Notes under the pieces: generated by a model
Told to the model about the DNA's origin: nothing
The model's database searches: none
Seen by the model: only the letters and a program-made list of their open reading frames with translations
From: Mariprofundus sp. UBA1536
Lineage (GTDB): Bacteria; Pseudomonadota; Zetaproteobacteria; Mariprofundales; Mariprofundaceae
Direction: 5' to 3'
Assembly (NCBI GenBank): GCA_002323245.1
Contig: DCPU01000005.1
Coordinates: 87,950-151,949, forward strand
DNA length: 64,000 nt
Shown here: positions 25,392-35,130 of the stretch, one piece after another
How the letters are laid out: each line of letters starts with the position of its first letter
How positions within the stretch are numbered: the first letter of the stretch is position 1
Position numbers and translations under genes: made by a program

Positions 25392-27175
25392 GAGCTTTAC
25401 CTTTGTGGATGCAATTTTTCTTTTGCACAATTTTATTGGTTCTTTTTTCCGGCTGTCAGAGCACGCCAAAAGCAGATTCTGCGAGTGAGCCTAAAGTTAA
25501 CACCAAACAGACAGCTGAAAATGAGCCATCATCAGTTTCGCTTGAGCGTATGGACGTCGAGTTTTTATACCTAGCATCACAAAATGCACTTAGCCAAGGT
25601 CAACCGACTTTGGCGATTCAATTCTTACAAGCGATTTTGCAAAAAGATGAACTAGCATTCACACCACGTTTGGAATTAGCAAACTTGCTTTTATCCACCA
25701 ATCATGTGCTTGAAGCACGCCATGTGATTGAAGCGATGCCTGCATCGGTACAAGATTCACTTGCTGGTGAGGATTTGGCTGAATACCAGATGCTCTATGC
25801 GCAAATACTCATTACCAACAATGCATTAGCCCAAGCAGCAGAGATGTTGCAGGCATTCATTGATGTGAATCCTGATTTTGTGAAAGCAAGATTATTGTTG
25901 GTGCGCTTGGAAGTAAGTCGCGAGCAGTTTGTGCGAGCCCATGCCTTGCTGCATGATGGTATTAAGCGCCATGAGCACTTGCAGTTGCGTCAGTATCAGG
26001 TGCAGCTGTATATGGAGCAGGGTAACTACAAGCAAGCCGACCAAGTGTTGGCAAAAATGCAGCAGCTTTTTCCTAATGAAGAAAATGTTGTGCTCCAGCG
26101 AAGCGAGCTTGCTGCCCAACGTGGCGAAGATTTGAAAGCGTATGAGTTGCTGCGCATTTTTATTTCCGGCCATGCCGATTCGGCAAATCAATCGTATGCA
26201 TTATTGGCTGATTTATATATGCGTAAGCAGCGCTACGACGATGCAATCAAAACATATAATGAGATGCTCTTATTAACGGCAGACTCGGCTGAAGTGCACC
26301 TTTCGCTGGGGCGCCTTTATTATCAGCGTGGTGATTATGCGTTGGCGAAATCATCATTTGAACAAGCTGTTTCTATTCTTGCACCTAGCCAAAATGAAAA
26401 CGAGATGTCGAATGAATTGGCTTCAGCTTATTTTTACTTGGGGGCAAGTTTAGAAGCGGCGCATCATTGGCAGGAAGCGATACCATACTATGAAAAGTTG
26501 GCGCCAAACCATGATTCTTATTTGGACGCACAAATCAGATTGGCTAGTGTCGATTTAACCTTAAAAAACACAAACAAGGTTGAAAAGCGATTGGCTGAGC
26601 TGAAAAAAGGCTACCCCGACAACTTGGAAATAGCTGAATTATATGTCGCTTTACGCATGCAGCAGAAAGAATATCAGTTGCTGATTGATGAATCAGAGCC
26701 TGCTCTTGATTTGGGTTTTTCTGCGATGCTGATGTTTAATCGGGCGATTGCCTATGAATCACTCAAACAATTTGAATCCCTTGATCAAACCTTAGATAAA
26801 TTATTGTCTCAGAAGCCAGACCATAGCGAGGCTTTGAATTTTTACGGTTATAGCCTCGCCGATCGTGGGATTCGATTGTCTGATGCTGAAAAGATGATTC
26901 AACGGGCGCTACAAATTAAACCTGATGATGGTTATTATCTCGATTCATTGGCTTGGGTGTATTTCCAAAACAAGCAGTATGGTTTGGCTGTGAAAACACA
27001 GTTGTTGGCAGTGCAAAATGTGATCGATGATCCGGTGATGTACGAACACCTCGGTGATATGTACTGGAAAGCAGGGGATCAAGACAAAGCTAAGCTAAAT
27101 TGGAATAAAGCATTGCAACTTGGTCACGAAGAGAAGGATGTGATCAAGAAAAAAATTGAGGTTGGCTTGCCATAA
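25388..27175 (+). CDS. Tetratricopeptide repeat lipoprotein
   Basis: 595 residues. A signal peptide with lipobox LFSGC puts it in the outer membrane or periplasm. After a short polar linker, nearly the whole protein is helical repeat, with clear TPR units such as ALLADLYMRKQRYDDAIKTY, VHLSLGRLYYQRGDYALAKS and MYEHLGDMYWKAGDQDKAK. TPRs are docking surfaces. The gene lies directly upstream of lolB and ispE, an order seen in other proteobacteria, which suggests a part in lipoprotein or envelope assembly. The start is either TTG at 25388, overlapping the previous stop, or ATG at 25409; the former gives an Arg-containing signal peptide. Confidence 0.85.
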   Translation: MRALPLWMQFFFCTILLVLFSGCQSTPKADSASEPKVNTKQTAENEPSSVSLERMDVEFLYLASQNALSQGQPTLAIQFLQAILQKDELAFTPRLELANLLLSTNHVLEARHVIEAMPASVQDSLAGEDLAEYQMLYAQILITNNALAQAAEMLQAFIDVNPDFVKARLLLVRLEVSREQFVRAHALLHDGIKRHEHLQLRQYQVQLYMEQGNYKQADQVLAKMQQLFPNEENVVLQRSELAAQRGEDLKAYELLRIFISGHADSANQSYALLADLYMRKQRYDDAIKTYNEMLLLTADSAEVHLSLGRLYYQRGDYALAKSSFEQAVSILAPSQNENEMSNELASAYFYLGASLEAAHHWQEAIPYYEKLAPNHDSYLDAQIRLASVDLTLKNTNKVEKRLAELKKGYPDNLEIAELYVALRMQQKEYQLLIDESEPALDLGFSAMLMFNRAIAYESLKQFESLDQTLDKLLSQKPDHSEALNFYGYSLADRGIRLSDAEKMIQRALQIKPDDGYYLDSLAWVYFQNKQYGLAVKTQLLAVQNVIDDPVMYEHLGDMYWKAGDQDKAKLNWNKALQLGHEEKDVIKKKIEVGLP

Positions 27176-27684
27176 TGCTTGTGCGCTTGCTGCTCTTGGG
27201 TCTCATGTTTTTTTCACTGTCTTTTTGTGTGAAGCATGAAATGGTTGCTAAATTTGAACCCAAGCAGGATTTTTCTGGCCGTTTATTGGTGATGGATCAA
27301 AAGCATCGCTTTCAACTTGATATGGATTGGGCAGGAGATGCCAAACAAGGTAATGTGCGGCTTACGCATGGCCTGAGTGGGCGAATTGTGGATGTGCGCT
27401 GGATGAATGAAACCATGCGTTGGCGAGATAATCAGCAATCGCTTTCGTGGCAAATGTTGACTGTAGACGAATTGTTGGACATGGGCGTGATATTTCCGCC
27501 GTGGGTGATGGCTAAAATCTTTGCTGGAGACCTTCCTGCAACCATGATGAGCAAAGATCAGCGCACGTGGCAAGGTAAGCTTGCAGAACACGAGCTTAAA
27601 ATTATTTGGGCCAGTGCGCAGCAAAAGGTTGAGTTGGTTGATTTAAAGCGTGGTAAGAAAGCTGTGGTGATGTTTGATGAATGA
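27175..27684 (+). CDS. lolB: LolB-like outer-membrane lipoprotein receptor
   Basis: 169 residues. After a hydrophobic N-terminus it shows a lipocalin-like open beta-barrel with FSGRLLV near residue 33, the RFQLDMDW strand, and the 'LDMGVIFPPW' region that corresponds to the hydrophobic loop of LolB. LolB accepts lipoproteins from LolA. Identification rests mainly on position, lolB-ispE-(tRNA-Gln)-prs, which mirrors the lolB-ispE-prs order of E. coli. The lipobox is poor (SFC instead of [AGS]C), so lipid anchoring is not certain. It overlaps the TPR gene by one base and ispE by eight. Confidence 0.7.
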   Translation: MLVRLLLLGLMFFSLSFCVKHEMVAKFEPKQDFSGRLLVMDQKHRFQLDMDWAGDAKQGNVRLTHGLSGRIVDVRWMNETMRWRDNQQSLSWQMLTVDELLDMGVIFPPWVMAKIFAGDLPATMMSKDQRTWQGKLAEHELKIIWASAQQKVELVDLKRGKKAVVMFDE

Positions 27685-28543
27685 ATATTTTGCACCAGCA
27701 AAAGTGAATTTGCATTTGGCCATCACCAATGTGCGTGATGATGGTTACCATGAACTGGATACCAGCTTTGTATTTACCGACCTTCATGATGTGCTCACTA
27801 TCAGGCTTGCTTCAGATTTGCAGGTGCGCTGCTCCATACCTGCCTTTGATGGCCCATTGAATCTGGTGCATCAAATATTGAGTGCGTTCCGTATTAAATA
27901 TCAAGTGAAGCAAGGTTTGGATGTATTTATTAAAAAAAATATTCCAGCGCAAGCAGGTTTGGGTGGCGGCTCTTCAGATGCAGCAACTGCGCTTTTGGTT
28001 GCGAATCGTTTATGGGGCGTTGGTGCGAGTCCACAAGAGTTGATAAATTTTGCGGTGCCATTCGGTGCTGATATTCCTTGCTTTTTGTTTGGCAAAGCCA
28101 GTGCGGCTAAAGGTATAGGCGAGCGCTTAGTTGCATATACGGGTCAAATTCCTGACCAGTGTATGGTGTTAGCATGGCCTGGTGAGGGTGTTTCTACAGT
28201 CCAAGCTTTTGCACATTTTGACCGAAATAAATTTCATGCGTTGACGGAAGAAAAAGCAGCGGCTAAAGTGCGCGCCCGTTCGGATGGTGATGGTTTTGAA
28301 ATGGGTTTTAATGACCTGGAGCAAAGCGCAGTGACAATCTGCGCACCTTTGGCAAAGATGCTAAAAGTGATGCGCGAAAGGTCTGAACGAGCTTGGATGA
28401 GTGGTAGCGGTTCGGCCTGTGTGGCGGCGTGTGGTTCGCTTGATCAAGCAGAAAATGTAGTAAGGGTTTTGCAGTCGCAAAACTTAGCAACATGGACGCA
28501 TATTGGACGTTTTGTTCGAGAGCATCCTTTAGTGAAAGAGTAA
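27677..28543 (+). CDS. ispE: 4-diphosphocytidyl-2-C-methyl-D-erythritol kinase
   Basis: 288 residues from the ATG at 27677. The GHMP kinase fold is clear: substrate segment FAPAKVNLHLAI with the catalytic Lys, DDGYHELDT, and the ATP loop PAQAGLGGGSSDAATALL, then MSGSGSACVA near the end. It phosphorylates CDP-methylerythritol in the MEP pathway that makes the isoprenoid side chains of quinones and other isoprenoids. It overlaps lolB by eight bases and is followed six bases later by tRNA-Gln. Confidence 0.95.
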   Translation: MNEYFAPAKVNLHLAITNVRDDGYHELDTSFVFTDLHDVLTIRLASDLQVRCSIPAFDGPLNLVHQILSAFRIKYQVKQGLDVFIKKNIPAQAGLGGGSSDAATALLVANRLWGVGASPQELINFAVPFGADIPCFLFGKASAAKGIGERLVAYTGQIPDQCMVLAWPGEGVSTVQAFAHFDRNKFHALTEEKAAAKVRARSDGDGFEMGFNDLEQSAVTICAPLAKMLKVMRERSERAWMSGSGSACVAACGSLDQAENVVRVLQSQNLATWTHIGRFVREHPLVKE

Positions 28544-28549
28544 ACATAT

Positions 28550-28624
28550 TGGGGCGTAGCCAAGCGGTAAGGCAGCAGGTTTTGATCCTGTCATGCGGAG
28601 GTTCGAATCCTCCCGCCCCAGCCA
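28550..28624 (+). tRNA. tRNA-Gln (anticodon TTG)
   Basis: A 75-base cloverleaf with encoded CCA. The acceptor stem TGGGGCG pairs with CGCCCCA, the anticodon stem GCAGG/CCTGT encloses TTTTGAT (anticodon TTG at 28582-28584), and the T-arm is GGAGG-TTCGAAT-CCTCC. It lies between ispE and prs, the same place tRNA genes occupy in several proteobacteria. Confidence 0.97.
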
Positions 28625-28670
28625 GTTTTTTGAATGATTCTCGTATGATACATGCGGAGGCTTTAGTTTG

Positions 28671-29624
28671 ATGGACAACGCAAATAAGTTCCGCCTCTTT
28701 TCTGGTACATCCAACTTAAAATTAACCCAAGAAGTTTGCGCCCATATCGGTATGCCTTTGGGTGAAATGTATATTCAGCGCTTTTCTGATGCTGAAATAT
28801 TTTTGCAATATCAAGAAACCATTCGTGGTTCTGATGTTTTTTTCCTGCAAAGCACATCTGTGCCTGCCAATGACAATTTGATGGAACTTTTGATTGCTAT
28901 TGATGCAGCCAAACGCGCATCAGCACGTCAGATTTGTGCGGTGATGCCATATTTTGGTTATTCGCGCCAAGATCGTAAAAGCGCTGGCCGCACGCCAATT
29001 TCTGCGAAGTTAGTTGCTGATTTGTTAACAACTGCAGGGGTAACTCGCGTATTGACCATGGATTTGCATGCAACACAGATTCAAGGATTCTTTAATATCC
29101 CTGTCGACAATGTCTTTGCTGGCCCATTGTTCACCAAAGATATTCTTTCGCTAAACCCTGAAACTGATGAAATTATTGTTGTTTCACCAGATGTTGGCGG
29201 TGTTGTTCGTGCACGTGCTTTGGCTAAATCGTTGCATGCAGATATTGCGATTGTTGATAAACGACGCCCAGCGCCGAATGTGGCCAAAGTGATGAATATT
29301 ATTGGTGATGTTGAAGGTAAGCATTGCATACTTATCGATGATATTGTTGATACTGCAGGCACACTTTGTAATGCTGCTGAAGCATTGATGGAGCGCGGCG
29401 CTAAGAAGGTATCAGCTTATGCAACGCATGGCGTGTTGTCTGGCCCCGCTGCTGAGCGCATTGCTGCATCACAAATTCATGAGTTGGTGGTTACCGATAG
29501 CATTTTGCAACCGCAAGTCATTTTAGATTTACCGAATGTTCGCGTCTTGAGCATTGCATCGTTAATGGGGGAGGCGATTTCTCGTATTTACGATGCCCGC
29601 TCCATTAGCAGTCTTTACGACTAA
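28671..29624 (+). CDS. prs: Ribose-phosphate pyrophosphokinase
   Basis: 317 residues. Prs makes PRPP from ribose 5-phosphate and ATP. Landmarks are the N-terminal FRLFSGTSN, the [10 protein letters not shown] block, [11 protein letters not shown] with the ATP-binding Arg and Asp, the flexible-loop VDKRRP and the PRPP loop [13 protein letters not shown] use the ATG at 28671 (GCGGAGG at 28654-28660) and not the TTG one codon earlier. Confidence 0.97.
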   Translation: MDNANKFRLFSGTSNLKLTQEVCAHIGMPLGEMYIQRFSDAEIFLQYQETIRGSDVFFLQSTSVPANDNLMELLIAIDAAKRASARQICAVMPYFGYSRQDRKSAGRTPISAKLVADLLTTAGVTRVLTMDLHATQIQGFFNIPVDNVFAGPLFTKDILSLNPETDEIIVVSPDVGGVVRARALAKSLHADIAIVDKRRPAPNVAKVMNIIGDVEGKHCILIDDIVDTAGTLCNAAEALMERGAKKVSAYATHGVLSGPAAERIAASQIHELVVTDSILQPQVILDLPNVRVLSIASLMGEAISRIYDARSISSLYD

Positions 29625-29679
29625 CTTTCTTTCCTTTTTTCGATTGCCTCGCTATAGTGCCAATGTTCTTCACTCGCTG

Positions 29680-29708
29680 TTGAACATGAAACATTGTATT
29701 ATTACATA
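29680..29708 (+). promoter_or_regulatory. Candidate promoter for lpxC
   Basis: TTGAAC (29680-29685) and TACATA (29703-29708) with 17 bases between, 24 bases ahead of the lpxC start codon. Two mismatches in each hexamer at most; by-eye call. Confidence 0.35.
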
Positions 29709-29731
29709 AGAATATAACAAAGGAGCTGCCA

Positions 29732-30649
29732 GTGGTTAAACAAAGAACGCTTGATCATTCGATTCGTTGCAGCGGCATTGGGTTGCATTCTGGACGTAAG
29801 CTTGAATTGGTATTGCACCCTGCAGAAGTTGATACAGGTATTATGTTTGTGCGTAGTGACTTGGGTGTTGAAATTAAAGGGCACGTAAGTTCCGTTGTTG
29901 ATACCCGCCTGTGCACCACGATTGGTAACGGCGACGCTACGATTTCTACTGTAGAACACATCATGTCTGCTTTGGCTGGTTTGGGCATTGATAATGCTCG
30001 CATTGAAGTGAATGGTGCTGAGATTCCTGTCATGGATGGCTCGGCTTCCCCATTTGTGTTTTTGATTCAATGCGCAGGTATTGCTGAGCAAGAAAAACCG
30101 AAGAAAGTATTGCGTGTGTTAAAACGCGTAAGTATTGAAGATGAAGAAAAATCTTGTGCGCTTTATCCTGCAAGTGGTTTCCGCGTCTCTTATTTGCTTG
30201 ATTATCCTCATCCCCTTTTATCCAACTGCAAAGTGAACTTTGACTTTTCTCGTCAAGGTTATGCGCGTGAAGTTGGTCGTGCGCGCACATTTGGCTTTAT
30301 CCATGAAGTTGAAGCTTTGCAAAAAGCTGGCTTAGCTTTGGGTGGCTCCATGGATAATGCTGTTGTATTGGATAAATACGGTGTATTGAACAGTGGCGGT
30401 TTGCGTTATGCTGATGAATGCGCTCGTCATAAAGTATTGGATACTGTCGGTGATTTATTCCTTGCTGGCTTGCCTATTGTGGGTGCCTTTGAAGGTGAGC
30501 GTAGTGGCCACGCTATGAATTGCCAATTGGTAAGCGCTTTGCTGGCAGACGAAAGTGCTTGGGTCATTGAAGAGTTGGCAGCACCAATTGCTGATGAAGC
30601 CACCCAGCCAGAAGCGATGCCAGCATCTGTCACAGGGATGATGCACTAA
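29732..30649 (+). CDS. lpxC: UDP-3-O-acyl-N-acetylglucosamine deacetylase
   Basis: 305 residues. LpxC is the zinc deacetylase that commits to lipid A synthesis, so the organism makes lipopolysaccharide. The start segment HSIRCSGIGLHSGRK, the zinc ligand TVEHIMSAL, the catalytic NGAEIPVMDGSA and the C-terminal FEGERSGHAMN with its His are all seen. Start is GTG at 29732 with AAAGGAG upstream. Confidence 0.97.
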   Translation: MVKQRTLDHSIRCSGIGLHSGRKLELVLHPAEVDTGIMFVRSDLGVEIKGHVSSVVDTRLCTTIGNGDATISTVEHIMSALAGLGIDNARIEVNGAEIPVMDGSASPFVFLIQCAGIAEQEKPKKVLRVLKRVSIEDEEKSCALYPASGFRVSYLLDYPHPLLSNCKVNFDFSRQGYAREVGRARTFGFIHEVEALQKAGLALGGSMDNAVVLDKYGVLNSGGLRYADECARHKVLDTVGDLFLAGLPIVGAFEGERSGHAMNCQLVSALLADESAWVIEELAAPIADEATQPEAMPASVTGMMH

Positions 30650-30671
30650 GCTTTTCAATCTTGCTTTGTTC

Positions 30672-30691
30672 ACTTTGAAACAAAGTTTTTT
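30672..30691 (+). terminator. Weak intrinsic terminator between lpxC and ubiE
   Basis: ACTTTG and CAAAGT form a six-pair AT-rich stem with a three-base loop, running straight into six T residues. The stem is weak, so partial read-through is likely. Confidence 0.4.
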
Positions 30692-30743
30692 ATACTAAAC
30701 AATAATAGTCAACAAGGTGCAGATTCAATGCTACGCTGCGACA

Positions 30744-31490
30744 ATGACAGATAAGACTCATTTCGGTTTCGAAACCGTTCCCAAAGAAGAAAAAGCTGGA
30801 AAAGTCATGGAAGTGTTCTCTTCCGTAGCTTATAAATATGACATTATGAATGATTTCATGAGCGGTGGCATGCATCGCTTGTGGAAAAAGCAGTTTATCG
30901 CCAAAGCGGTGTTACCCAATGGTGGCACAGGCTTGGATGTTGCTGCTGGTTCTGGTGATATTTCTATAGGTTTGCTGCGTAAAAAAAATCGCCAAGCCCG
31001 CATCATTTTAACCGATTTGAATGGCCCCATGTTGCAAGAAGGTGCGCGCCGAATTCTTGATGAAGGATTGCTGCCGGGTACTGCTGATTGTATCCAGTCT
31101 GATGGTACCAAACTTCCCTTTGCCGATAATAGTTTTGATTTGGTGACCATTGCATTTGGCATACGTAATTTTGTGGATGTGCCGCTCGGTTTATCTGAGT
31201 TTTACCGTGTGTTAAAACCAGGCGGGCAATTTATGTGCTTGGAGTTTTCCAAACCTGTATTGCCAATGCTTGATGTTATTTATGATGCTTATTCCTTTAA
31301 TGTGATTCCTAAGATGGGTGAGATGGTTACTGGTGATAAAGATTCTTATCAATATTTGGTCGAATCTATTCGCCGTTTCCCAGATCAAGAGCGATTTGCG
31401 AAGTGGATTAAACAAGCAGGCTTTGATTTGGTGCGCCATGACAACTTAACCGGTGGCATCGTCGCCATGCACCGAGGGTATAAAATATGA
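30744..31490 (+). CDS. ubiE: Ubiquinone/menaquinone C-methyltransferase UbiE
   Basis: 248 residues from the ATG at 30744 (MTDKTHFGFETVP, the usual UbiE opening); an in-frame GTG at 30717 would add nine residues and cannot be excluded. SAM-binding LDVAAGSGDIS, LTDLNGPMLQEG and the family motif GIRNFVDVPLGL are clear. It methylates the ring of ubiquinone (or demethylmenaquinone). It opens the overlapping ubiE-ubiJ-ubiB operon. Confidence 0.96.
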   Translation: MTDKTHFGFETVPKEEKAGKVMEVFSSVAYKYDIMNDFMSGGMHRLWKKQFIAKAVLPNGGTGLDVAAGSGDISIGLLRKKNRQARIILTDLNGPMLQEGARRILDEGLLPGTADCIQSDGTKLPFADNSFDLVTIAFGIRNFVDVPLGLSEFYRVLKPGGQFMCLEFSKPVLPMLDVIYDAYSFNVIPKMGEMVTGDKDSYQYLVESIRRFPDQERFAKWIKQAGFDLVRHDNLTGGIVAMHRGYKI

Positions 31491-32134
31491 GCGTGATGTT
31501 TCTACCACTGCGGCTCATTCCAGTACCTGTACAATGCGTGGTACTAAGTTCCGTTTTACAATTGTTTTTTACTGATAATGAAAAGCTGGAAAACACCCTT
31601 GAAGGTTTGGAAGGTCATGTGTTTCGTGTACATATCCGCGATACGGGTGCAGTGCTCTTTATTGGTTTTAAATCGGGTTCGGTTTGGGTGCACCCCACAG
31701 CCGATTCGCGCCCTGATGTGAAAATTGAATCAAGCACATCTGGCTTTGCGCGTTTGTGTTTTGCAAAAGAAGACCCTGATACGCTTGTGTTTGAAAAAGT
31801 ACTAAAACTCTCCGGTGATTCTGAAGCCATGTTACGCTTTCAAAAGCTGTTGGCCGAACTTGATTTGGACTGGGAACTTGAACTCAGGCGCTTGTTCGGT
31901 GATTTCTTTGGCCGAAAAGTGGCCACCGCTGCTCATAAGCTGGTTGCTGCAGAAAAGAAAATTTTTCAGTCCTCAACATCTGTAGTCGACGAGTGCTTAC
32001 AAAAGGTACATGCACCAGATGCTGAGCGCCTTCAGCATTGGCAGGCAGGTGTGGAATCAGTATTGCGCAAGGTAAATAAGTTAGAGCGTCAGCTGGATAA
32101 AATTGAACACCTCGCCCAAAAGCAAAACGTATGA
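31487..32134 (+). CDS. ubiJ: Ubiquinone biosynthesis accessory factor UbiJ (SCP2 domain)
   Basis: 215 residues. An SCP2-like lipid-binding domain fills the first 110 residues, followed by a helical, basic C-terminal part with ELELRRLFGDFFGRKVA, the segment seen in UbiJ. The last 40 residues form a coiled coil. UbiJ and UbiK help the Ubi enzyme complex handle lipid intermediates. The gene overlaps ubiE and ubiB by four bases each, in the standard ubiE-ubiJ-ubiB order. Confidence 0.9.
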   Translation: MSVMFLPLRLIPVPVQCVVLSSVLQLFFTDNEKLENTLEGLEGHVFRVHIRDTGAVLFIGFKSGSVWVHPTADSRPDVKIESSTSGFARLCFAKEDPDTLVFEKVLKLSGDSEAMLRFQKLLAELDLDWELELRRLFGDFFGRKVATAAHKLVAAEKKIFQSSTSVVDECLQKVHAPDAERLQHWQAGVESVLRKVNKLERQLDKIEHLAQKQNV

Positions 32135-33732
32135 AATTTAAGCACACCCGCCGTAACTTAAGGCTACTCTTTATCATTCATGTATTAGCCACACATGGGT
32201 TGGCGGCAGTGGCTTATCGCTTACGATTGTTTCGTCCATATATTTGGGTTGTACAGTTGTTTAGCGCTGAATATCAACCCAAAGAATTGGGCGTTCAAAT
32301 TCGTCTAGCATTAGAGCGACTTGGTCCTAGCTTTATTAAGTTTGGTCAAATGATGTCCACGCGTGTCGATGTACTTCCCATCGACGTGGCTTTAGAACTA
32401 AAAAAATTGCAAGACAATGTACCACCAGAACCGTTCTCGGTTGTTTCTACACTGCTAGCTAAAGCATACAAACGCAAAGCCATTGGCGAAGATGGCGTGT
32501 TTGCGCAATTTGATGAAGTGCCTGTGGCGGCAGCATCAATCGCCCAAGTTCATTTTGCCACGCTGCATAATGGCCGTGAAGTTGCGGTGAAAGTGAGACG
32601 ACCGCATATCGATAGAATGATTGAAGCTGATTTATCCATTTTACGGCTTCTTGCTTCTTTATTTGATCGTTACTTTCCTGAATATGAACGCCTAAAAGCG
32701 CCACAAGTGGTTGAAGAGTTTGCGGTCACTATTTTGGGTGAGTTGAACCTGCGTTCAGAAGCTGCACATGCCAGCCGCTTTACCGATCAATTGGTGGGTA
32801 TTGAAGGCGTCGAAGTGCCAGAAGTTTTTTGGGATTATACCAATAAGGATGTCTTGGTTACGGAGCGCTTTTACGGTATCTCGATTGATGAGAAAGAGCA
32901 GCTTATTGCTGCTGGCCATGATCTGGTGGCGCTGTGTAGTAAAGTGCAAAAAATGTTTTTCCATATGGTGTTTATCGATGGTTATTTTCATGCTGATTTG
33001 CATCCTGGAAATATTTTCGTGTCGGATACTGGAAAAATCCTTTTGGTGGATTTTGGTATTGTTGGCAGGTTGGAATTACAAAGCCGCGTTTATCTTGCTG
33101 ATATGTTGCTCGCTTTCTTACAGCAGGATTATAAACGCGCAGCCGAGGTCCATGTAGAGGCCGGTTATGTGCCTTATCATACGGATGTATCGGCCTTTGA
33201 AGATGCACTGCGCGAAATTGCAGTGCCCATTTTTAATCGCCCACTCAAAGATATTTCAATTGCTGAGTTACTCTTTTATTTGTTTGCAGTGACAGAGCGT
33301 TTTCAAATGGAAACGCGACCCGAATTACTTTTGCTGCAAAAGAGTATGGTGGTAATTGAAGGCGTGACCCGTGAGTTGGCACCAGATATTAATATTTGGG
33401 AGTTATCCAAGCCCTTGGTATCCAAATGGGCAGCTGAAAACTTAGGCCCCAAAGGCAAAGCCCTACGTTTGTATTCTGAAGGCAAACACCAGCTGTATGC
33501 TTGGATGAAATTGCCTGAAGAAATCAACCAACATTTTGAACAGTTGCATCAAAAATTCCCGCAAAGCAGTGCTGGGTTAACACTACCCGACTTGCTTGCC
33601 ATAGCTGCTTTAACGTCAGGTGGCATCATAGCGGGGATGTTCTGGCAACAACCATGGCTTTCACCAAACCTACTTATTGCTTATGGACTACTCAGTTTTG
33701 GCGTCTGGCTTCAATGGGTTTACCGCAGTTAA
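32131..33732 (+). CDS. ubiB: Ubiquinone biosynthesis protein kinase-like UbiB
   Basis: 533 residues of the atypical ABC1/ADCK kinase family. The KxGQ motif is KFGQMMSTRVDVLP, the Ala-rich loop is AAASIAQVHFA, the catalytic HADLHPGNI and the metal DFGIVGRL follow. Two hydrophobic helices end the protein (about 485-530). It is an ATPase needed for ubiquinone synthesis, probably for extraction of lipid intermediates. It ends 10 bases from convergent fumC. Confidence 0.96.
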   Translation: MKFKHTRRNLRLLFIIHVLATHGLAAVAYRLRLFRPYIWVVQLFSAEYQPKELGVQIRLALERLGPSFIKFGQMMSTRVDVLPIDVALELKKLQDNVPPEPFSVVSTLLAKAYKRKAIGEDGVFAQFDEVPVAAASIAQVHFATLHNGREVAVKVRRPHIDRMIEADLSILRLLASLFDRYFPEYERLKAPQVVEEFAVTILGELNLRSEAAHASRFTDQLVGIEGVEVPEVFWDYTNKDVLVTERFYGISIDEKEQLIAAGHDLVALCSKVQKMFFHMVFIDGYFHADLHPGNIFVSDTGKILLVDFGIVGRLELQSRVYLADMLLAFLQQDYKRAAEVHVEAGYVPYHTDVSAFEDALREIAVPIFNRPLKDISIAELLFYLFAVTERFQMETRPELLLLQKSMVVIEGVTRELAPDINIWELSKPLVSKWAAENLGPKGKALRLYSEGKHQLYAWMKLPEEINQHFEQLHQKFPQSSAGLTLPDLLAIAALTSGGIIAGMFWQQPWLSPNLLIAYGLLSFGVWLQWVYRS

Positions 33733-33741
33733 TTAACCTGC

Positions 33742-35130
33742 TTATGCGGCCGGGAATAACATCGAACGCGGGTCAAGTAGGGCATCAAGCTCAGAAGCTG
33801 GTAAGATATTCTCATCCAAACACAACTGACGAACAGTTTTCCCTTCTTTGACTGCTCGTTTGGCAATGTCTGAAGCTTTGTCATAACCAATCACTGGTGC
33901 AAGGGAAGTGACCATGCTCATGCTCCAATCTATCTGTTGCTCGCACTTTTCAATATTAGCGGTCAACCCAACAATACATTTATCTGCGAACATCATGGAT
34001 GCATTGGCGAGCAACTCTTCAGACTCAAGTAGATTATGAGCAATTACTGGCAACATCACATTCAAATCCAATAAGCCTGATGCCCCTGCATAAGTGATGG
34101 TGGCATCATTGCCAAACACTTGGGCGCAAACCTGCGCCAGTGATTCGGCAATCACTGGATTTACCTTACCGGGCATAATGGAGGAGCCAGGCTGAACAGC
34201 GGGCACAGTAATCTCACCAATGCCGCAGCGCGGGCCCATATTGAGCACACGCACATCATTGGCAATTTTCACCAACGATACAGCCACAGTGCGCAATGCA
34301 CCCGATAACTCAACGGCTGCATCTTGGGCGGCTTGTGCTTCAAAATGATTGCCAGCTTCGTGAAACGCAATGCCATAACTTTCTGAAAGTGCTGCGGCAA
34401 TCTTTGCGCCGAATTCAGGATGGGTATTTAAGCCAGTGCCAACGGCTGTGCCGCCTTGTGCTAACTCGCATAAACGCGGCAAGCATGCTTGTAAACGGGC
34501 AATACCAAGCTCTACCTGACGCGCCCAACTTGAGATTTCTTGGCCCAAGGTAATGGGTGTGGCATCCATCAAATGAGTACGACCTATTTTCACCACATCC
34601 ATGGTTTCATGAGCTTTGATATTCAGCGCTTGATGTAGGTGGCTTAGGGCAGGTATGAGTTTATGTACCAACACATCAGCTGCTGCCAAATGAATAGCTG
34701 TGGGAATCACATCATTCGAGCTTTGCCCCATATTGACATCATCATTGGGATGGATGCCAATCGTTGCATCGAGTTGTAAGCAGCGATGTGCAATCACTTC
34801 ATTGGCATTCATGTTGGTGGATGTGCCCGAGCCTGTTTGGAAAATATCCAAAACGAAATGTTTGTCCCAGTCGCCATTGGCAACTTCTAGGGCAACACGT
34901 TCAATCATATCTGCCTTAGGTTTACTGAGTTTTCCCAATGCAGCATTGGTGGTCGCAGCATTGGCTTTGATTTGACCAAGGGCTTTGATAAATACGCGTG
35001 AAAAGCGCAGCTGTGATACGGGGAAGTTTTCCACAGCGCGGGCTGTGGAAGCACCATACATCGCATCTAAGGGCACTTGCATTTCGCCCATGGAATCGCG
35101 TTCGGTGCGGAATTTAGCGTTGTTTGTCAT
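33742..35130 (-). CDS. fumC: Class II fumarate hydratase
   Basis: 462 residues, all-helical fumarase/aspartase family. TGSGTSTNMNANEV, the SNDVIPTA substrate segment, GRTHLMDATP and the flexible signature loop GSSIMPGKVNPV are present. It hydrates fumarate in the TCA cycle and is oxygen-stable. It overlaps the end of the upstream phosphatase gene by 17 bases, so it is the last gene of the DUF1538/P-II operon, an unexpected companion for a TCA enzyme. Confidence 0.96.
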   Translation of the reverse strand: MTNNAKFRTERDSMGEMQVPLDAMYGASTARAVENFPVSQLRFSRVFIKALGQIKANAATTNAALGKLSKPKADMIERVALEVANGDWDKHFVLDIFQTGSGTSTNMNANEVIAHRCLQLDATIGIHPNDDVNMGQSSNDVIPTAIHLAAADVLVHKLIPALSHLHQALNIKAHETMDVVKIGRTHLMDATPITLGQEISSWARQVELGIARLQACLPRLCELAQGGTAVGTGLNTHPEFGAKIAAALSESYGIAFHEAGNHFEAQAAQDAAVELSGALRTVAVSLVKIANDVRVLNMGPRCGIGEITVPAVQPGSSIMPGKVNPVIAESLAQVCAQVFGNDATITYAGASGLLDLNVMLPVIAHNLLESEELLANASMMFADKCIVGLTANIEKCEQQIDWSMSMVTSLAPVIGYDKASDIAKRAVKEGKTVRQLCLDENILPASELDALLDPRSMLFPAA

